Shown one piece after another: positions 23,743-33,113 of a stretch of 64,000 nt of DNA. How positions within the stretch are numbered: the first letter of the stretch is position 1; every line of letters starts with the position of its first letter. The stretch lies in NCBI GenBank assembly GCA_963976815.1, contig CAXBLU010000009.1:124001-188000 (forward strand), in the 5' to 3' direction. The notes under the pieces are model-generated. The model worked only from the letters and a program-made list of their open reading frames with translations, ran no database searches and was not told the origin of the DNA. The DNA comes from JAHRVQ01 sp963976815. GTDB lineage: Bacteria; Pseudomonadota; Gammaproteobacteria; Pseudomonadales; Azotimanducaceae. The position numbers were made by a program, and so were the translations under genes.

Positions 23743-25953
23743 CTATTCGACAGAAGCCAAAATTGCGTTCAATGTCTGGCTTGGCCGCATAGCTTTATCA
23801 GCGAGTTGTCGATCAGGATCATAGTAACCACCAATATCCTGGGCAGATCCCTGTGCTGCATTCAGTTCCGAGACAATCTTATCTTCATTACTCGCCAACT
23901 CCTGAGCAACTCGAGCAAAGGTTTCTTTTAGCTTCCCATCACGATCCTGAGCGGCTGCAGCTTCAGCCCAATAGAGCGCCAGATAAAAATGGCTACCGCG
24001 ATTGTCCAACTCATTGACCTTACGTGAGGGTGACTTATTCTCCTCAAGGAACTTGGCAATTCCAGTGTTCAGGGTATCTGCAAGAATTTCAGCACGCTCG
24101 TTCTCAAACGTCTCGCCTAAATGCTCAAGGGAAGCACCCAGGGCTAAAAATTCCCCAAGAGAATCCCAGCGAAGATGACCTTCCTGTTCAAATTGCTGCA
24201 CGTGCTTCGGAGCAGAACCACCGGCGCCGGTCTCAAACAGGCCACCACCATTAATGAGCGGCACAATCGAAAGCATCTTGGCACTGGTACCCAATTCAAG
24301 GATCGGAAACAAATCTGTCAAATAGTCTCGGAGCACGTTACCCGTAACCGAAACCGTACTTTCTCCCTCGCGAATTCGTTCAAGGGAATAACGTGCGGCT
24401 TCACCTGGCTCCATAATCCGGATATCAAGACCGTTGGTATCGTGGTCGCCAAGATAAGTATTAATCTTCTCAATCAATCGCGCATCATGCTGGCGATTTT
24501 CATCTAACCAAAATATGGTTGGCCAGCCAGTGGCTTTTGCACGGCGCACCGCAAGCTTTACCCAGTCGCGTATCGGTTCGTCTTTGACCCGGCACATGCG
24601 CCAAATGTCGCCGTCCTCAACATCATGTTGAATAACAACCGCACCACTTTCATCAACAACTTTGACTTTGCCGGTTCCAGAAATCTCGAAGGTTGTATCA
24701 TGAGAACCGTACTCTTCTGCCTTTTGAGCCATCAAACCAACGTTTGGAACAGACCCCATAGTCGAAGGATCAAATGCACCGTGCTCGCGGCAATGGCTAA
24801 TGGTTTCTTGATAGATTCCGGCATAGCAACGATCTGGAATCACAGCTTTCATATCATGTAGTTCGCCATCGGGTCCCCACATCTTTCCGGATTCCCGTAT
24901 CGCCGCGGGCATAGAGGCATCAATAATAATATCGCTCGGCACATGCAAATTAGTGATACCGCGATCTGAGTTCACCATCGCCATATCGGGTCCATCCGTG
25001 TGGCAAGCATCCAGGTCAGCGCGAATCTCAGCTGCCTGGTCAGAAGGTAACGACTCAATTTTGCTGTAGGCATCACCCACGCCGTTGTTAGGATCAACAC
25101 CGAGCTGTTCAAATACATCATGGTGCTTGTCAAAGGCCGCCTTATAAAATGCCAATACACCATGACCAAACAAAATTGGGTCAGAGACTTTCATCATGGT
25201 CGCTTTAAGGTGGTAGGAAAAAAGTACACCCTGGGCTTTCGCATCCTGGATTTGTGCCTGAAGGAATGATTGCAGCGCTTTCTTGCTAATAAACGCACCA
25301 TCAACCACCTCGCCGGCTTGAACTTTAACCTGACCGAGGGTCTCACCTTCGAACGTAATACTTAGAGTCTGGTCGGAATCGACAACAACGGCTTGTTCAC
25401 TACCGTAGAAATCGCCAGCTTCCATGTGCGACACGTGGGACTTGGACTCAGTTGACCAGGCACCCATCGAGTGCGGATGTTTCTGGGCATATTCTTTTAC
25501 AGCCTTCGCTGCGCGGCGGTCAGAGTTTCCTTCCCGCAATACCGGGTTAACGGCGCTCCCTTTTACCTTTTCGTAACGGGCTTTGATGGCTTTCTCTTCG
25601 TCGTTTTTTGGCTCTTCGGGGTAATCAGGAAGGGCATAACCTTTTGTTTGGAGCTCTTTAATCACAGCATGTAGCTGAGGATTGGACGCGGAAATATTCG
25701 GTAGTTTGATGATATTCGCGCTAGGATCTTGAGTCAGTTTACCCAGCTCAGCCAGATGATCGGGAATTCGCTGGTCTTCTGACAGGAATTCCGGAAAGGT
25801 TGCAATGATTCGCCCCGCAAGGGAAATGTCACGGGTTTCCACTGCAATACCAGCAGTGTCAGTAAAAGCTTTGATAATCGGGAGCAACGAATAGGTAGCT
25901 AAGCGAGGGGCTTCATCTGTATCCGTGTAAATAATCTTCGGACTATTGGTCAT
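23743..25953 (-). CDS. icd: NADP-dependent isocitrate dehydrogenase, monomeric type
   Basis: A 736-residue monomeric isocitrate dehydrogenase (family usual length about 740), which oxidises isocitrate to 2-oxoglutarate and CO2 with NADP+ in the TCA cycle. The start MTNSPKIIYTDTDEAPRLATYS is the standard N-terminus. Landmarks are LREGNSDRRAAKAVK with the isocitrate-binding Ser/Asn/Arg residues, HLKATMMKVSDPILFGH, RCYAGIYQ, and EISGTGKVKVVDESG. This form is unrelated in length to dimeric Icd and is common in marine and cold-adapted Gammaproteobacteria. It is transcribed alone or together with the amidohydrolases downstream. Confidence 0.96.
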   Translation of the reverse strand: MTNSPKIIYTDTDEAPRLATYSLLPIIKAFTDTAGIAVETRDISLAGRIIATFPEFLSEDQRIPDHLAELGKLTQDPSANIIKLPNISASNPQLHAVIKELQTKGYALPDYPEEPKNDEEKAIKARYEKVKGSAVNPVLREGNSDRRAAKAVKEYAQKHPHSMGAWSTESKSHVSHMEAGDFYGSEQAVVVDSDQTLSITFEGETLGQVKVQAGEVVDGAFISKKALQSFLQAQIQDAKAQGVLFSYHLKATMMKVSDPILFGHGVLAFYKAAFDKHHDVFEQLGVDPNNGVGDAYSKIESLPSDQAAEIRADLDACHTDGPDMAMVNSDRGITNLHVPSDIIIDASMPAAIRESGKMWGPDGELHDMKAVIPDRCYAGIYQETISHCREHGAFDPSTMGSVPNVGLMAQKAEEYGSHDTTFEISGTGKVKVVDESGAVVIQHDVEDGDIWRMCRVKDEPIRDWVKLAVRRAKATGWPTIFWLDENRQHDARLIEKINTYLGDHDTNGLDIRIMEPGEAARYSLERIREGESTVSVTGNVLRDYLTDLFPILELGTSAKMLSIVPLINGGGLFETGAGGSAPKHVQQFEQEGHLRWDSLGEFLALGASLEHLGETFENERAEILADTLNTGIAKFLEENKSPSRKVNELDNRGSHFYLALYWAEAAAAQDRDGKLKETFARVAQELASNEDKIVSELNAAQGSAQDIGGYYDPDRQLADKAMRPSQTLNAILASVE

Positions 25954-26329
25954 ATCTGGGTCTCATCTGGAGTATCTTTTGGATACGGTAATCACAATTT
26001 GTGCCGCTCTGGTTGGAGCAGACAAGCGCCGTATTATGGACTAAAAAGCCTTGTCTTGCTTGTTTCCCATAGAGCCAGATTGGCCATAGCCAATGTTAAC
26101 CAATATTTAACATAACGTTTTTAGAGCTCGGAGCGCAGGAGTAAGGTCCAGGGGCGTGGGGCATGCCAACGGAACGCTAGCCCAATTCGACGCTGATGCC
26201 ATCTATTAATGCATCCTCGTAGTGCAATATTAAACGCTGTACCGAACGAGCCGCCTGTGGCCATTAAGTCTGGCGACTGTTCATCCGGTGAAACTTGAAA
26301 CAAGCTCTGGATTCGTACAACGTTTAACT
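25954..26329. other. Intergenic region upstream of icd
   Basis: A 376-bp gap between divergent genes. One notable dyad is ATGTTAA (26093-26099) with TTAACAT (26107-26113), about 140 bp upstream of the icd start; it could be an operator. No supported ORF or RNA gene was found. Confidence 0.45.
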
Positions 26330-26722
26330 ATGTCAATCTCCATTGAGCGCCAAACAGACCTGATCAGGTTAACCGTGACCGGCGCCGTCACGACTGAAGA
26401 TCTGTATCAGGGCGTTGATGCCATTTATGAACCAACCCCCGACCAGCCAAAACCTCCGAAAATGGTGCTGTGGGACTTGACCGACTCCCAGCCACCTCCA
26501 GCCGGCGACGCCGCAGCGCAACTCAGAGACTTTTCGATTTATGCAGCTGAGCGAGGACAATTTCGAACGGATAGTCGGGTGGCGGTACTAAGCCCCAACC
26601 AGGTTCAATTTGGTATGGCTCGAATGTCCGCCTCACTGGCGGAGCTGAATCAGGCCGCCTACTCCATGGGGATTTTTCGAGATATTGAATCGGCAATGGC
26701 CTGGTTAAAAGAAGGCGAGTAG
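26330..26722 (+). CDS. STAS/SpoIIAA-like small cytoplasmic protein
   Basis: A 130-residue protein starting MSISIERQTDLIRLTVTGAVTTEDL. The pattern of two N-terminal strands (LIRLTVTGAVT), a helix, PKMVLWDLTDSQ as the central strand, and a long helix (AAAQLRDFSIYAAE) resembles the SpoIIAA-like/STAS fold found in many small proteins of unknown role. The C-terminal FRDIESAMAWLKE matches the ending of that group. The upstream ATG at 26288 is rejected because it adds an unrelated tail. It is isolated between the icd promoter region and the convergent polysaccharide cluster. Function unknown. Confidence 0.6.
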   Translation: MSISIERQTDLIRLTVTGAVTTEDLYQGVDAIYEPTPDQPKPPKMVLWDLTDSQPPPAGDAAAQLRDFSIYAAERGQFRTDSRVAVLSPNQVQFGMARMSASLAELNQAAYSMGIFRDIESAMAWLKEGE

Positions 26723-26794
26723 AACCTCCCGGAAATTCAGGTGGATTTCTCCCATTTACACTTCCAATTGATACAACGATGGTGGAAAGATCCG

Positions 26795-28006
26795 CTATTG
26801 AGCCAGGCCCAGGGAGGCCATGCAGGCTCGAGCGGATATAACAATTTGTTCCTGGGCATGGGTCAGACTAGAAGGCTGCTCCTTTACCAGTCCTATTCTA
26901 GGTAAAAAATACTCCCAGGGGTCATCCAACAGTAGCACCTCAGGAGGCACCACGTTCCCGCCTAAACCAACGGCTTGCCAAACACCCACAACCTTCTTAT
27001 CCCAGGAGATAGCAGCAACATTAGCCCCCAACCCATAAGCAATAATGCCCGCGTGCATGCGGGTACAAACCAATCGCGACACGCCGGCCAATTGTTCCAA
27101 CAGTTCCCCGGGACTCTGTGGTCTTCTCCCCAGTTCCACCGATATGCCATTATCTGCAAGCTTACCAACTAATCGCAAAGCCACGGCGTAATCGAGTGGC
27201 TCACCATTGGTTAAGACAATGGCAGAATTACCCGCTGCACATGCATCACGAATTAACTTGAACCAAAAATCCAAATAATCCAAATCTGACAATTGACTAA
27301 GCCGGGGCACAAATGACCTGAAATGTTGCGCTGGCTGAATATTGAACCCAATACAATCGGGTTTCGCGCCTCCCTGACGGTTGGCTGTTATTCTATCCAC
27401 ATAAAAAGCCGGGTCCGGATGCACGCCAAATCTACAGGAGACTTCCAATTGCGGCTTGAGGATTTGCGCGGACGCATCGTCTCTAACCGAAACATATCTG
27501 GCATGCTTGAGGGCGGACCTATACAACCACCGGGTGATAAAGTCCCATCCATTTAACCCGACGCCACAGCCAAAAAAAGCGAGGGGTTTGCCATTACGCC
27601 GGGCAAGTCTAGCCACTTCGTGAATCCTAAGCGCAAATCCGAAATTCATGTCCGTTAATAGCTGCCCGCCACCAATCACAACTGCATCAGCTGATTGAAT
27701 CAGCGGCTGCCACACTCTTGACTGCTGCCGGCGCCGGACTAAAAACCACCTAATGCAAGAATACATTCTGCGCAGCGTCCTACTTTTTGGCATGGCCAGT
27801 CCGGCAAGCTTATGCAGAAATCCGACTTTTTCTGGCATCTCCTGGTCGACAATGGTTTCCCAGCCAGGACGCCCAGACAGGTCAACCGGAACAACACTCA
27901 CTCCGCAATCGGCGAATAGCTTTTCCTCACAGCGATATATGACCCCATCGCCAAGATTTGGACTATAAAATTCGCCAAATACGAGTGCTGTTGGGCTAGT
28001 TTTCAT
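26795..28006 (-). CDS. Polysaccharide pyruvyl transferase family protein
   Basis: A 403-residue protein of the polysaccharide pyruvyltransferase family (CsaB/WcaK-like), which add ketal pyruvate from phosphoenolpyruvate to sugars. It begins ALVFGEFYSPNLGDGVIYRCEE, the characteristic N-x-GD-x-x-I opening. AVVIGGGQLLTDMNF sits near residue 110, and the C-terminal half shows CTRMHAGIIAYGLGANVAAISWDKKV, the signature R-x-H-x-x-I block. It is the last gene of the leftward polysaccharide cluster, so the surface glycan may carry negatively charged pyruvate. Some members instead make glycosyl modifications, so the exact acceptor is not settled. Confidence 0.85.
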   Translation of the reverse strand: MKTSPTALVFGEFYSPNLGDGVIYRCEEKLFADCGVSVVPVDLSGRPGWETIVDQEMPEKVGFLHKLAGLAMPKSRTLRRMYSCIRWFLVRRRQQSRVWQPLIQSADAVVIGGGQLLTDMNFGFALRIHEVARLARRNGKPLAFFGCGVGLNGWDFITRWLYRSALKHARYVSVRDDASAQILKPQLEVSCRFGVHPDPAFYVDRITANRQGGAKPDCIGFNIQPAQHFRSFVPRLSQLSDLDYLDFWFKLIRDACAAGNSAIVLTNGEPLDYAVALRLVGKLADNGISVELGRRPQSPGELLEQLAGVSRLVCTRMHAGIIAYGLGANVAAISWDKKVVGVWQAVGLGGNVVPPEVLLLDDPWEYFLPRIGLVKEQPSSLTHAQEQIVISARACMASLGLAQ

Positions 28007-28070
28007 AAAACTTTTCTACCCGGGGTGGGCTTTGAGAACAACAAACATTTTGCCTTTGTCTCACTCATTC

Positions 28071-29012
28071 TCAGCGGATTAATTTGGCAATGAGGCTACG
28101 TAACAACACGAGTTTTTCAAACATGCTGAAACTTTGCGAAAAGAGTAATTTTTGCCAAAAATATTTTAGCCCAACCGCCTGTTGCGAGAACCCATTTTGC
28201 AGGAGTCTACGATGATGGTTTTTATCAATCCACCGTTGAATACGCTTGCTACCATCTTGAGAAATTAGTCCTGTAGAAAGCGCCACGGCGGTATCCTGCA
28301 AATATTGGTGTCGAATTTCTTCAAGGGACAAAAATGGTAGCGATGCGGGTCCCGATAAGTTGTTGCCATGCACTCGATATTTAATGCCCGGAATAGGCGA
28401 AACCAACGCCTCACCTAAGATCAAACCTCGCAGAATATGGGGAGTATCCTCCGTTGGACAGGTCGTTCTGAGCGCCCCAAATATTTCAAATATTTCTTTT
28501 CTAAAGCCCCGCGATGCGCCGCTTAAGTTTGTTGTTGTGAAATTCAAATGGTCTTCGAGTGAGATCGCAACCTCTTTAGCTGATCGAGCTTTTTTTGTCG
28601 GCACTTCATTTCCATGCTCATCAATCACAATGTCCATAAAAGAAATAAACTTCGCGGTGGGATTGTTTGCCAACAGTTCTACCGTGTTTGTCGTTCGGTT
28701 AGGCAAAGAAATATCATCCCCCGAAGCGATAACAATAATCTCGCCCTTTGCTAGCGATATCACTGTATTAAAATGATCTGCCAATCCATTATTTTTTTTA
28801 GTCTGTCTAACTTTTACCCGATGCGGGCCTTCGTACATAGCAGCCTTGGCTTGCATTAAGCTGAATGTCGAATCATTCGAACCATCATCTGAAAGTATTA
28901 TTTCCAAAGGACTGTAGGTCTGGGCAAAAGCGCCTTCTAGAGCCGCTTCGATATACTTTTCTTGATTGTATGCAAGCATTACAAAACTGACTAACGGTTT
29001 TGTTTTTAACAT
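28071..29012 (-). CDS. Glycosyltransferase family 2
   Basis: A 313-residue GT-A glycosyltransferase. The start MLKTKPLVSFVMLAYNQEKYI is chosen because it opens with the GT2 strand and avoids overlapping the flippase gene; it leaves a 19-bp gap. Motifs are LSDDGSNDST (nucleotide-binding Asp) near residue 40 and ASGDDISLPNRT (a DxD-like metal site) near residue 95. There are no membrane helices apart from a weak C-terminal hydrophobic patch. It probably transfers one sugar of the repeat unit on the cytoplasmic face before export by the adjacent flippase. Confidence 0.88.
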   Translation of the reverse strand: MLKTKPLVSFVMLAYNQEKYIEAALEGAFAQTYSPLEIILSDDGSNDSTFSLMQAKAAMYEGPHRVKVRQTKKNNGLADHFNTVISLAKGEIIVIASGDDISLPNRTTNTVELLANNPTAKFISFMDIVIDEHGNEVPTKKARSAKEVAISLEDHLNFTTTNLSGASRGFRKEIFEIFGALRTTCPTEDTPHILRGLILGEALVSPIPGIKYRVHGNNLSGPASLPFLSLEEIRHQYLQDTAVALSTGLISQDGSKRIQRWIDKNHHRRLLQNGFSQQAVGLKYFWQKLLFSQSFSMFEKLVLLRSLIAKLIR

Positions 29013-29031
29013 TCTGAGCTTCCCAAAAATT

Positions 29032-30558
29032 TCACAGGCTACAAACCCATCGAACGCCAGGGACAAGGAAAATCATCCGAACCATCCTGTCTTCATTACC
29101 GAGCCGCTGCACCAGTTCTCTCACACAAAACAACGTGGCAAGGCAGGTCACAATCCCACCTACCATTGTCGCTGCGGGCAGAGCGAGCAGACGTCCGAAA
29201 AAGAATGCACCGATCATGATAGGCAGAAAAATATAGAGCAGACGAAGTGTTGTGCCTGCCCAACTAAATCCTATTAAATGTCGGGCCAGGCCGTAAACCG
29301 CAGCGATATAAAACACATACAAACAAAAAAAAGCGATCGCGACACCTTCTAGACCAAGAACCGCCAGACCTAACCAAATCATAAGTAGATGCAAAAAATT
29401 AGCTGAGGTCTCCGTGATAAAAAACCACCTGGCCTTCCCAAGCGCAAGCATGACAAACCCCAATGGCCATGAGATCACTCGACCTAGACAGCCCAGGATA
29501 AACCACTGCAATAGCCCAGCTGCCGGAAGAAACTCCCTCGTAAAAAACAGACTAATAATCCATGGCGCTAGCGTTAAGGTAGCCAACAAGCCCGGCACGG
29601 CTAACAAAAGGCCAATTTCAGTTTGTTCGTTGACTAATCGCCCCATGGCACCATGATCATGGGACGCTTCCGTTAACCTTGGGTAGTAATCTGCTCCCAT
29701 TGCACCCAATATAAAATTGATAAACATGCCAGACAGGGAAAACGCAGCGGTAAATATACCCACGGCCACCAGATCCAGCTCCTGAGTTATCCAGGAACGG
29801 GTTAGATAGGCGACTAATGCAATCAGCAGACCGTTCCACATAAAAACCACACCTAAACGAATCATGGCATCAGCGGCCTGAAAACTCTCTTTCCAACTGA
29901 GCTCTACCGCTGGCACGGTGACTCGCATGGAAAAATACCAGGTGACGAGAAGTTGTATGAGCGCGATCAGAAGCAGAGATGGAATGATGCCTCGTACTCC
30001 CAACCAGGCGTAAAGTGCAACCGCCACCACAGTGCCCACTGCCGCGCCTATAACATTTAGTCGCGCGAGATCGCCAATACGCCGCATTCCCTGCAGTATT
30101 GCTGCCTGCCCAGCCTGCACGTTGGCCAAAAATATAATTGGGCCCAACAGGGCTATATCCAGGGTGTAATCAGTTGAATCAAATGTGTATTTGCCCAGTG
30201 GCGCCGCCAGGGCAACCATGGCAATCATGCCGATGAGGCCCGTTAGCCAACAAATTCTCCGTAACGATAAAATAGAACGGCCAATGGCATCGTCGTCACC
30301 TTTGCCCACCGCTTCGACAATATCGCGCACGGCACTTTGTTGCAGACCCAGACCCGCGACTGTTCCCACCATGCCTTGAATGACCTGGTATGTGCCTACC
30401 AGACCCACGCCGACAGGACCAATGAACAATGCTGCAAATTTCATCCGCAGCAGACTGAGCAACAAGTTAGCTCCCGCCGCGCCACCAATGACTGAAGTGG
30501 ATTTAAGTATCTGGTTATAGGACTCAGGCTTATTGTCAGGCACGGGAAGCATACTCAC
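29032..30558 (-). CDS. Oligosaccharide flippase (Wzx/O-antigen translocase type)
   Basis: A 508-residue polytopic membrane protein with about 12-14 helices, of the MATE-like polysaccharide transporter superfamily. The N-terminus (ILKSTSVIGGAAGANLLLSLLRMKFAALF, then GPVGVGLVGTYQ) matches Wzx/O-antigen translocases, which flip undecaprenyl-linked repeat units to the periplasmic face. It is separated from the DegT aminotransferase by 6 bp and from the GT2 by 19 bp, so the three are co-transcribed. No wzy polymerase or chain-length regulator is visible in the window. Confidence 0.88.
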   Translation of the reverse strand: MSMLPVPDNKPESYNQILKSTSVIGGAAGANLLLSLLRMKFAALFIGPVGVGLVGTYQVIQGMVGTVAGLGLQQSAVRDIVEAVGKGDDDAIGRSILSLRRICWLTGLIGMIAMVALAAPLGKYTFDSTDYTLDIALLGPIIFLANVQAGQAAILQGMRRIGDLARLNVIGAAVGTVVAVALYAWLGVRGIIPSLLLIALIQLLVTWYFSMRVTVPAVELSWKESFQAADAMIRLGVVFMWNGLLIALVAYLTRSWITQELDLVAVGIFTAAFSLSGMFINFILGAMGADYYPRLTEASHDHGAMGRLVNEQTEIGLLLAVPGLLATLTLAPWIISLFFTREFLPAAGLLQWFILGCLGRVISWPLGFVMLALGKARWFFITETSANFLHLLMIWLGLAVLGLEGVAIAFFCLYVFYIAAVYGLARHLIGFSWAGTTLRLLYIFLPIMIGAFFFGRLLALPAATMVGGIVTCLATLFCVRELVQRLGNEDRMVRMIFLVPGVRWVCSL

Positions 30559-30564
30559 GAATGC

Positions 30565-31680
30565 CTATCTCACGGCTCGGGACACGAGGCTCATTGTCTC
30601 ACCCATCACATGTTCCTGCTGATCCGCTCTCAAATGTGGCCCCATGGGCAGGCTCAAAACTTCCCCGGCAAGTTGTTCCGCTATCGGTAAGCTGCCTAAA
30701 CCATGACCTATCGCTAAATAGGCTTGCTGACGATTCGGCGGTATTGGGTAGTGAACCATGGTCGCCACACCGGCGCGGGCCAGAGTTTCTTGAAGATGGT
30801 CTCGTCCAGTGGATCGAACTACATATTGGTGCCAGACGGGCTCTGCCCACTCGGGAACAAAGGGTAACGCCAGATTCGACTCACCTAATGCTTGTGTATA
30901 GGTACGCGCGACTGCGCTACGCCGCGCGTTCCAGTCATCCAGATATTTTAACTTAACCGAAAGCACCGCAGCCTGAATGGGATCCAAGCGGCTGTTTACA
31001 CCCTGGACTTCATTTTCGTATTTCACCCTGGAACCGTAGTTACTCAATACTCTGATACGCTCTGCAAGTTCAGGATTGTCGGTGGTCACTGCACCGCCAT
31101 CACCCATCGCACCGAGATTTTTCCCCGGGTAAAAACTCCAGGCGACGGCATCGCCATGTGCACCGATACGTTTGCCTTTGTATCTTGCGCCATGGGCTTG
31201 AGCCGCATCCTCCAGTAATTTCAAATTATATTTTTTTGTCAGCGCGAGTATTGGGTCGAGATCCGCGGGCTGGCCATAAAGATGCACGGGAATAATGGCC
31301 CTGGTCTTATCGGTAATCCTGGCTTCGATTTTGTCGGGGTCAATGTTGTAAGTGTCTTCTCGCGGTTCCACGGCGACGGGCGTGGCACCGCAACGGCTCA
31401 CCGCGAGCCATGTGGCAACAAAAGTATGGGATGGCACGATGACTTCATCTCCCGGCCCAATGTCCATCGCTTTCAGGCTTAGAAAAAGCGCATCCAGGCC
31501 GTTAGCCACGCCGACGCAGGATTGCGCTCCGCAATAGCCTGCATAGCCGCCCTCAAATGCCTCAACTTCTTCTCCCGCAATATACCAGCCAGACTCAAGG
31601 ACACGGTGCACCGCTGAATCAATTTCGGACTTGAGTTCAGGATAGGCCGCCTGAAGATCAAAAAACGGCACCTTCATCAA
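30565..31680 (-). CDS. DegT/DnrJ/EryC1/StrS aminotransferase, FdtB-type sugar 3-aminotransferase
   Basis: A 371-residue PLP-dependent sugar aminotransferase. KVPFFDLQAAYPELKSEID opens it, FVATWLAV and EDAAQAHGARYKGKRIG follow, and the Schiff-base lysine lies in SFYPGKNLGAMGDGGAV. Context with FdtA and a hexapeptide acyltransferase matches the dTDP-Fuc3NAc/Qui3NAc route: FdtA makes the 3-keto-6-deoxyhexose, FdtB adds the 3-amino group, and FdtC acetylates it. It probably uses glutamate as donor. The start is the second of two adjacent Met codons in effect (MMKVPF). Whether the product is Fuc3N or Qui3N cannot be judged from sequence. Confidence 0.88.
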   Translation of the reverse strand: MMKVPFFDLQAAYPELKSEIDSAVHRVLESGWYIAGEEVEAFEGGYAGYCGAQSCVGVANGLDALFLSLKAMDIGPGDEVIVPSHTFVATWLAVSRCGATPVAVEPREDTYNIDPDKIEARITDKTRAIIPVHLYGQPADLDPILALTKKYNLKLLEDAAQAHGARYKGKRIGAHGDAVAWSFYPGKNLGAMGDGGAVTTDNPELAERIRVLSNYGSRVKYENEVQGVNSRLDPIQAAVLSVKLKYLDDWNARRSAVARTYTQALGESNLALPFVPEWAEPVWHQYVVRSTGRDHLQETLARAGVATMVHYPIPPNRQQAYLAIGHGLGSLPIAEQLAGEVLSLPMGPHLRADQQEHVMGETMSLVSRAVR

Positions 31681-31779
31681 TATTCTCCCGCTAAACTTTT
31701 TGTCCCAACCGCTAACAGCAACGTTCTATTAGCACCTGGCTTGCGAACATCATCAACTCCTGATGATTGGACTTCAGCT

Positions 31780-32193
31780 TTAAGGTGACTTTTTGACATG
31801 ATTTATAAACTCCTGGTAATCACGCACATAATCGTCTTCGCTATATTTGTTGGACGCGAGCACCATAGAAACTGAACCGGATGAGAAATTATCCAGTTCC
31901 CGCCATACCATCGTATCTATATACAGACCGTAGTGAGAACGGTTGAGGTGGTACCGCTTTTGTTCAAAACCGTCGTCTAACACGACATCAAAACTACCCG
32001 ACATCGCGATGATAAGTTGTTTCAAGTTTTTATGTGCGTGGCCACCCCGCTCTGAGCCACCGGGAACATCGTACAGGTAATAGACTCTTTGGATATCAAA
32101 TGGGATGTGCTCGCCACCCTCAATGAACGTGAGGTTACCCCGGGGATCTTGAATTTTAGGGAGATCGATAATTTTACAGTCTTTTATTGCCAT
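31780..32193 (-). CDS. fdtA: dTDP-4-keto-6-deoxyhexose 3,4-ketoisomerase (FdtA family)
   Basis: A 137-residue cupin of the FdtA/WxcM C-terminal type. The active-site histidine pair is in SERGGHAHKNLKQLI (residues about 49-54), followed by GSFDVVLDDG. The N-terminus KIIDLPKIQDPRGNLTFIEGG is diagnostic. The enzyme isomerises dTDP-4-keto-6-deoxyglucose to a 3-keto sugar, the substrate of the adjacent aminotransferase. The cluster lacks rmlA and rmlB, so dTDP-4-keto-6-deoxyglucose must come from genes elsewhere. Whether the axial or equatorial C4 product forms (FdtA versus QdtA) depends on a few residues I cannot assign. Confidence 0.88.
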   Translation of the reverse strand: MAIKDCKIIDLPKIQDPRGNLTFIEGGEHIPFDIQRVYYLYDVPGGSERGGHAHKNLKQLIIAMSGSFDVVLDDGFEQKRYHLNRSHYGLYIDTMVWRELDNFSSGSVSMVLASNKYSEDDYVRDYQEFINHVKKSP

Positions 32194-32268
32194 TCAATAT
32201 CCTCCTCATGAAACACACGGTTCTCCCACAACAGTATCATTTTACGGGCTGCCTGCATTTTTAACGCT

Positions 32269-33018
32269 TCAATCGCCATCGGTCCTGGCTTGTTCTGCTT
32301 CTGCTAACCAGCTATCAACCAGCGCTTTCGGATAGCCCCTGTGAAACCTATAGCGCCAGGGGTATACATTTTGTTTCTGCCCCTCATTGCCAAATTTTAT
32401 TTTTGTTGTCGGCCCAATGATTTTTGAGGGGTTTCCGACCGCAATTTGACTGGGGGGTAAATCTTGCATTAGAAAACAGCCGGAGCCTACCAGCGAATCA
32501 GTGCCAACACGAACGCCTGGATAGATCACACAATGCGCTCCAATCACCGCATAATCTTCAATGATAGGTCCTGATATTTCAGTGGAAGGCGGCCGTCGAT
32601 CATTGATTAGCGATGAGTTGAGGTAGATCCAGACAAAATTTCCCACCTTTGAACCCTGGCCTATTTCAACATTGGAGCCCGTCTTCACATAATCGCCTAT
32701 CTCCAACTCCCCCATGACCACGGTCGCAATGCCGGCCTGGAATGCATCGCCAATACGGGTGTTCTCTCGAATGATGGCATGATGACCAGTGACAAGTTCG
32801 TCACCTATTGTTGAACCTTGATAAATAACCGTGTGTGAGCGGATATGGGCCCGTTTGCCGATCGTTAACTCGCCTTGTTCTCGGCCATTGGAATAACCTA
32901 GATATGAATAGGATTCGATCACCGAGTCATCGCCAATTGAAACCCCGGCTTCAACGGTCACGAAACTGCCAAATTTGACGTTTTTGCCAATCCTGGCTTC
33001 CTTAGAAATGACATTCAT
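32269..33018 (-). CDS. Left-handed beta-helix acyltransferase, probable sugar N-acyltransferase
   Basis: A 249-residue hexapeptide-repeat protein. The repeats begin at the N-terminus (ISKEARIGKNVKFGSFVTVEAGVSIGDDS) and continue to about residue 205 (IGAHCVIYPGVRVGTDSLVGSGCF). The start at 33018 has AGGA eight bases upstream; an upstream ATG at 33036 is also possible. In fdt clusters an acyltransferase of this fold (FdtC) acetylates the 3-amino sugar, which is the likely role here. The catalytic histidine may be the one in VTGHHAIIREN. The acyl group (acetyl or longer) is not known. Confidence 0.8.
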   Translation of the reverse strand: MNVISKEARIGKNVKFGSFVTVEAGVSIGDDSVIESYSYLGYSNGREQGELTIGKRAHIRSHTVIYQGSTIGDELVTGHHAIIRENTRIGDAFQAGIATVVMGELEIGDYVKTGSNVEIGQGSKVGNFVWIYLNSSLINDRRPPSTEISGPIIEDYAVIGAHCVIYPGVRVGTDSLVGSGCFLMQDLPPSQIAVGNPSKIIGPTTKIKFGNEGQKQNVYPWRYRFHRGYPKALVDSWLAEAEQARTDGD

Positions 33019-33113
33019 ATTGTGATTCCTACTCATCCAATCTCTTTAGTGCAAATGAAATATCTGTAGCGGAAGCACTATCGCCAAATAACAACTCATC
33101 GTGGCAATCTACG

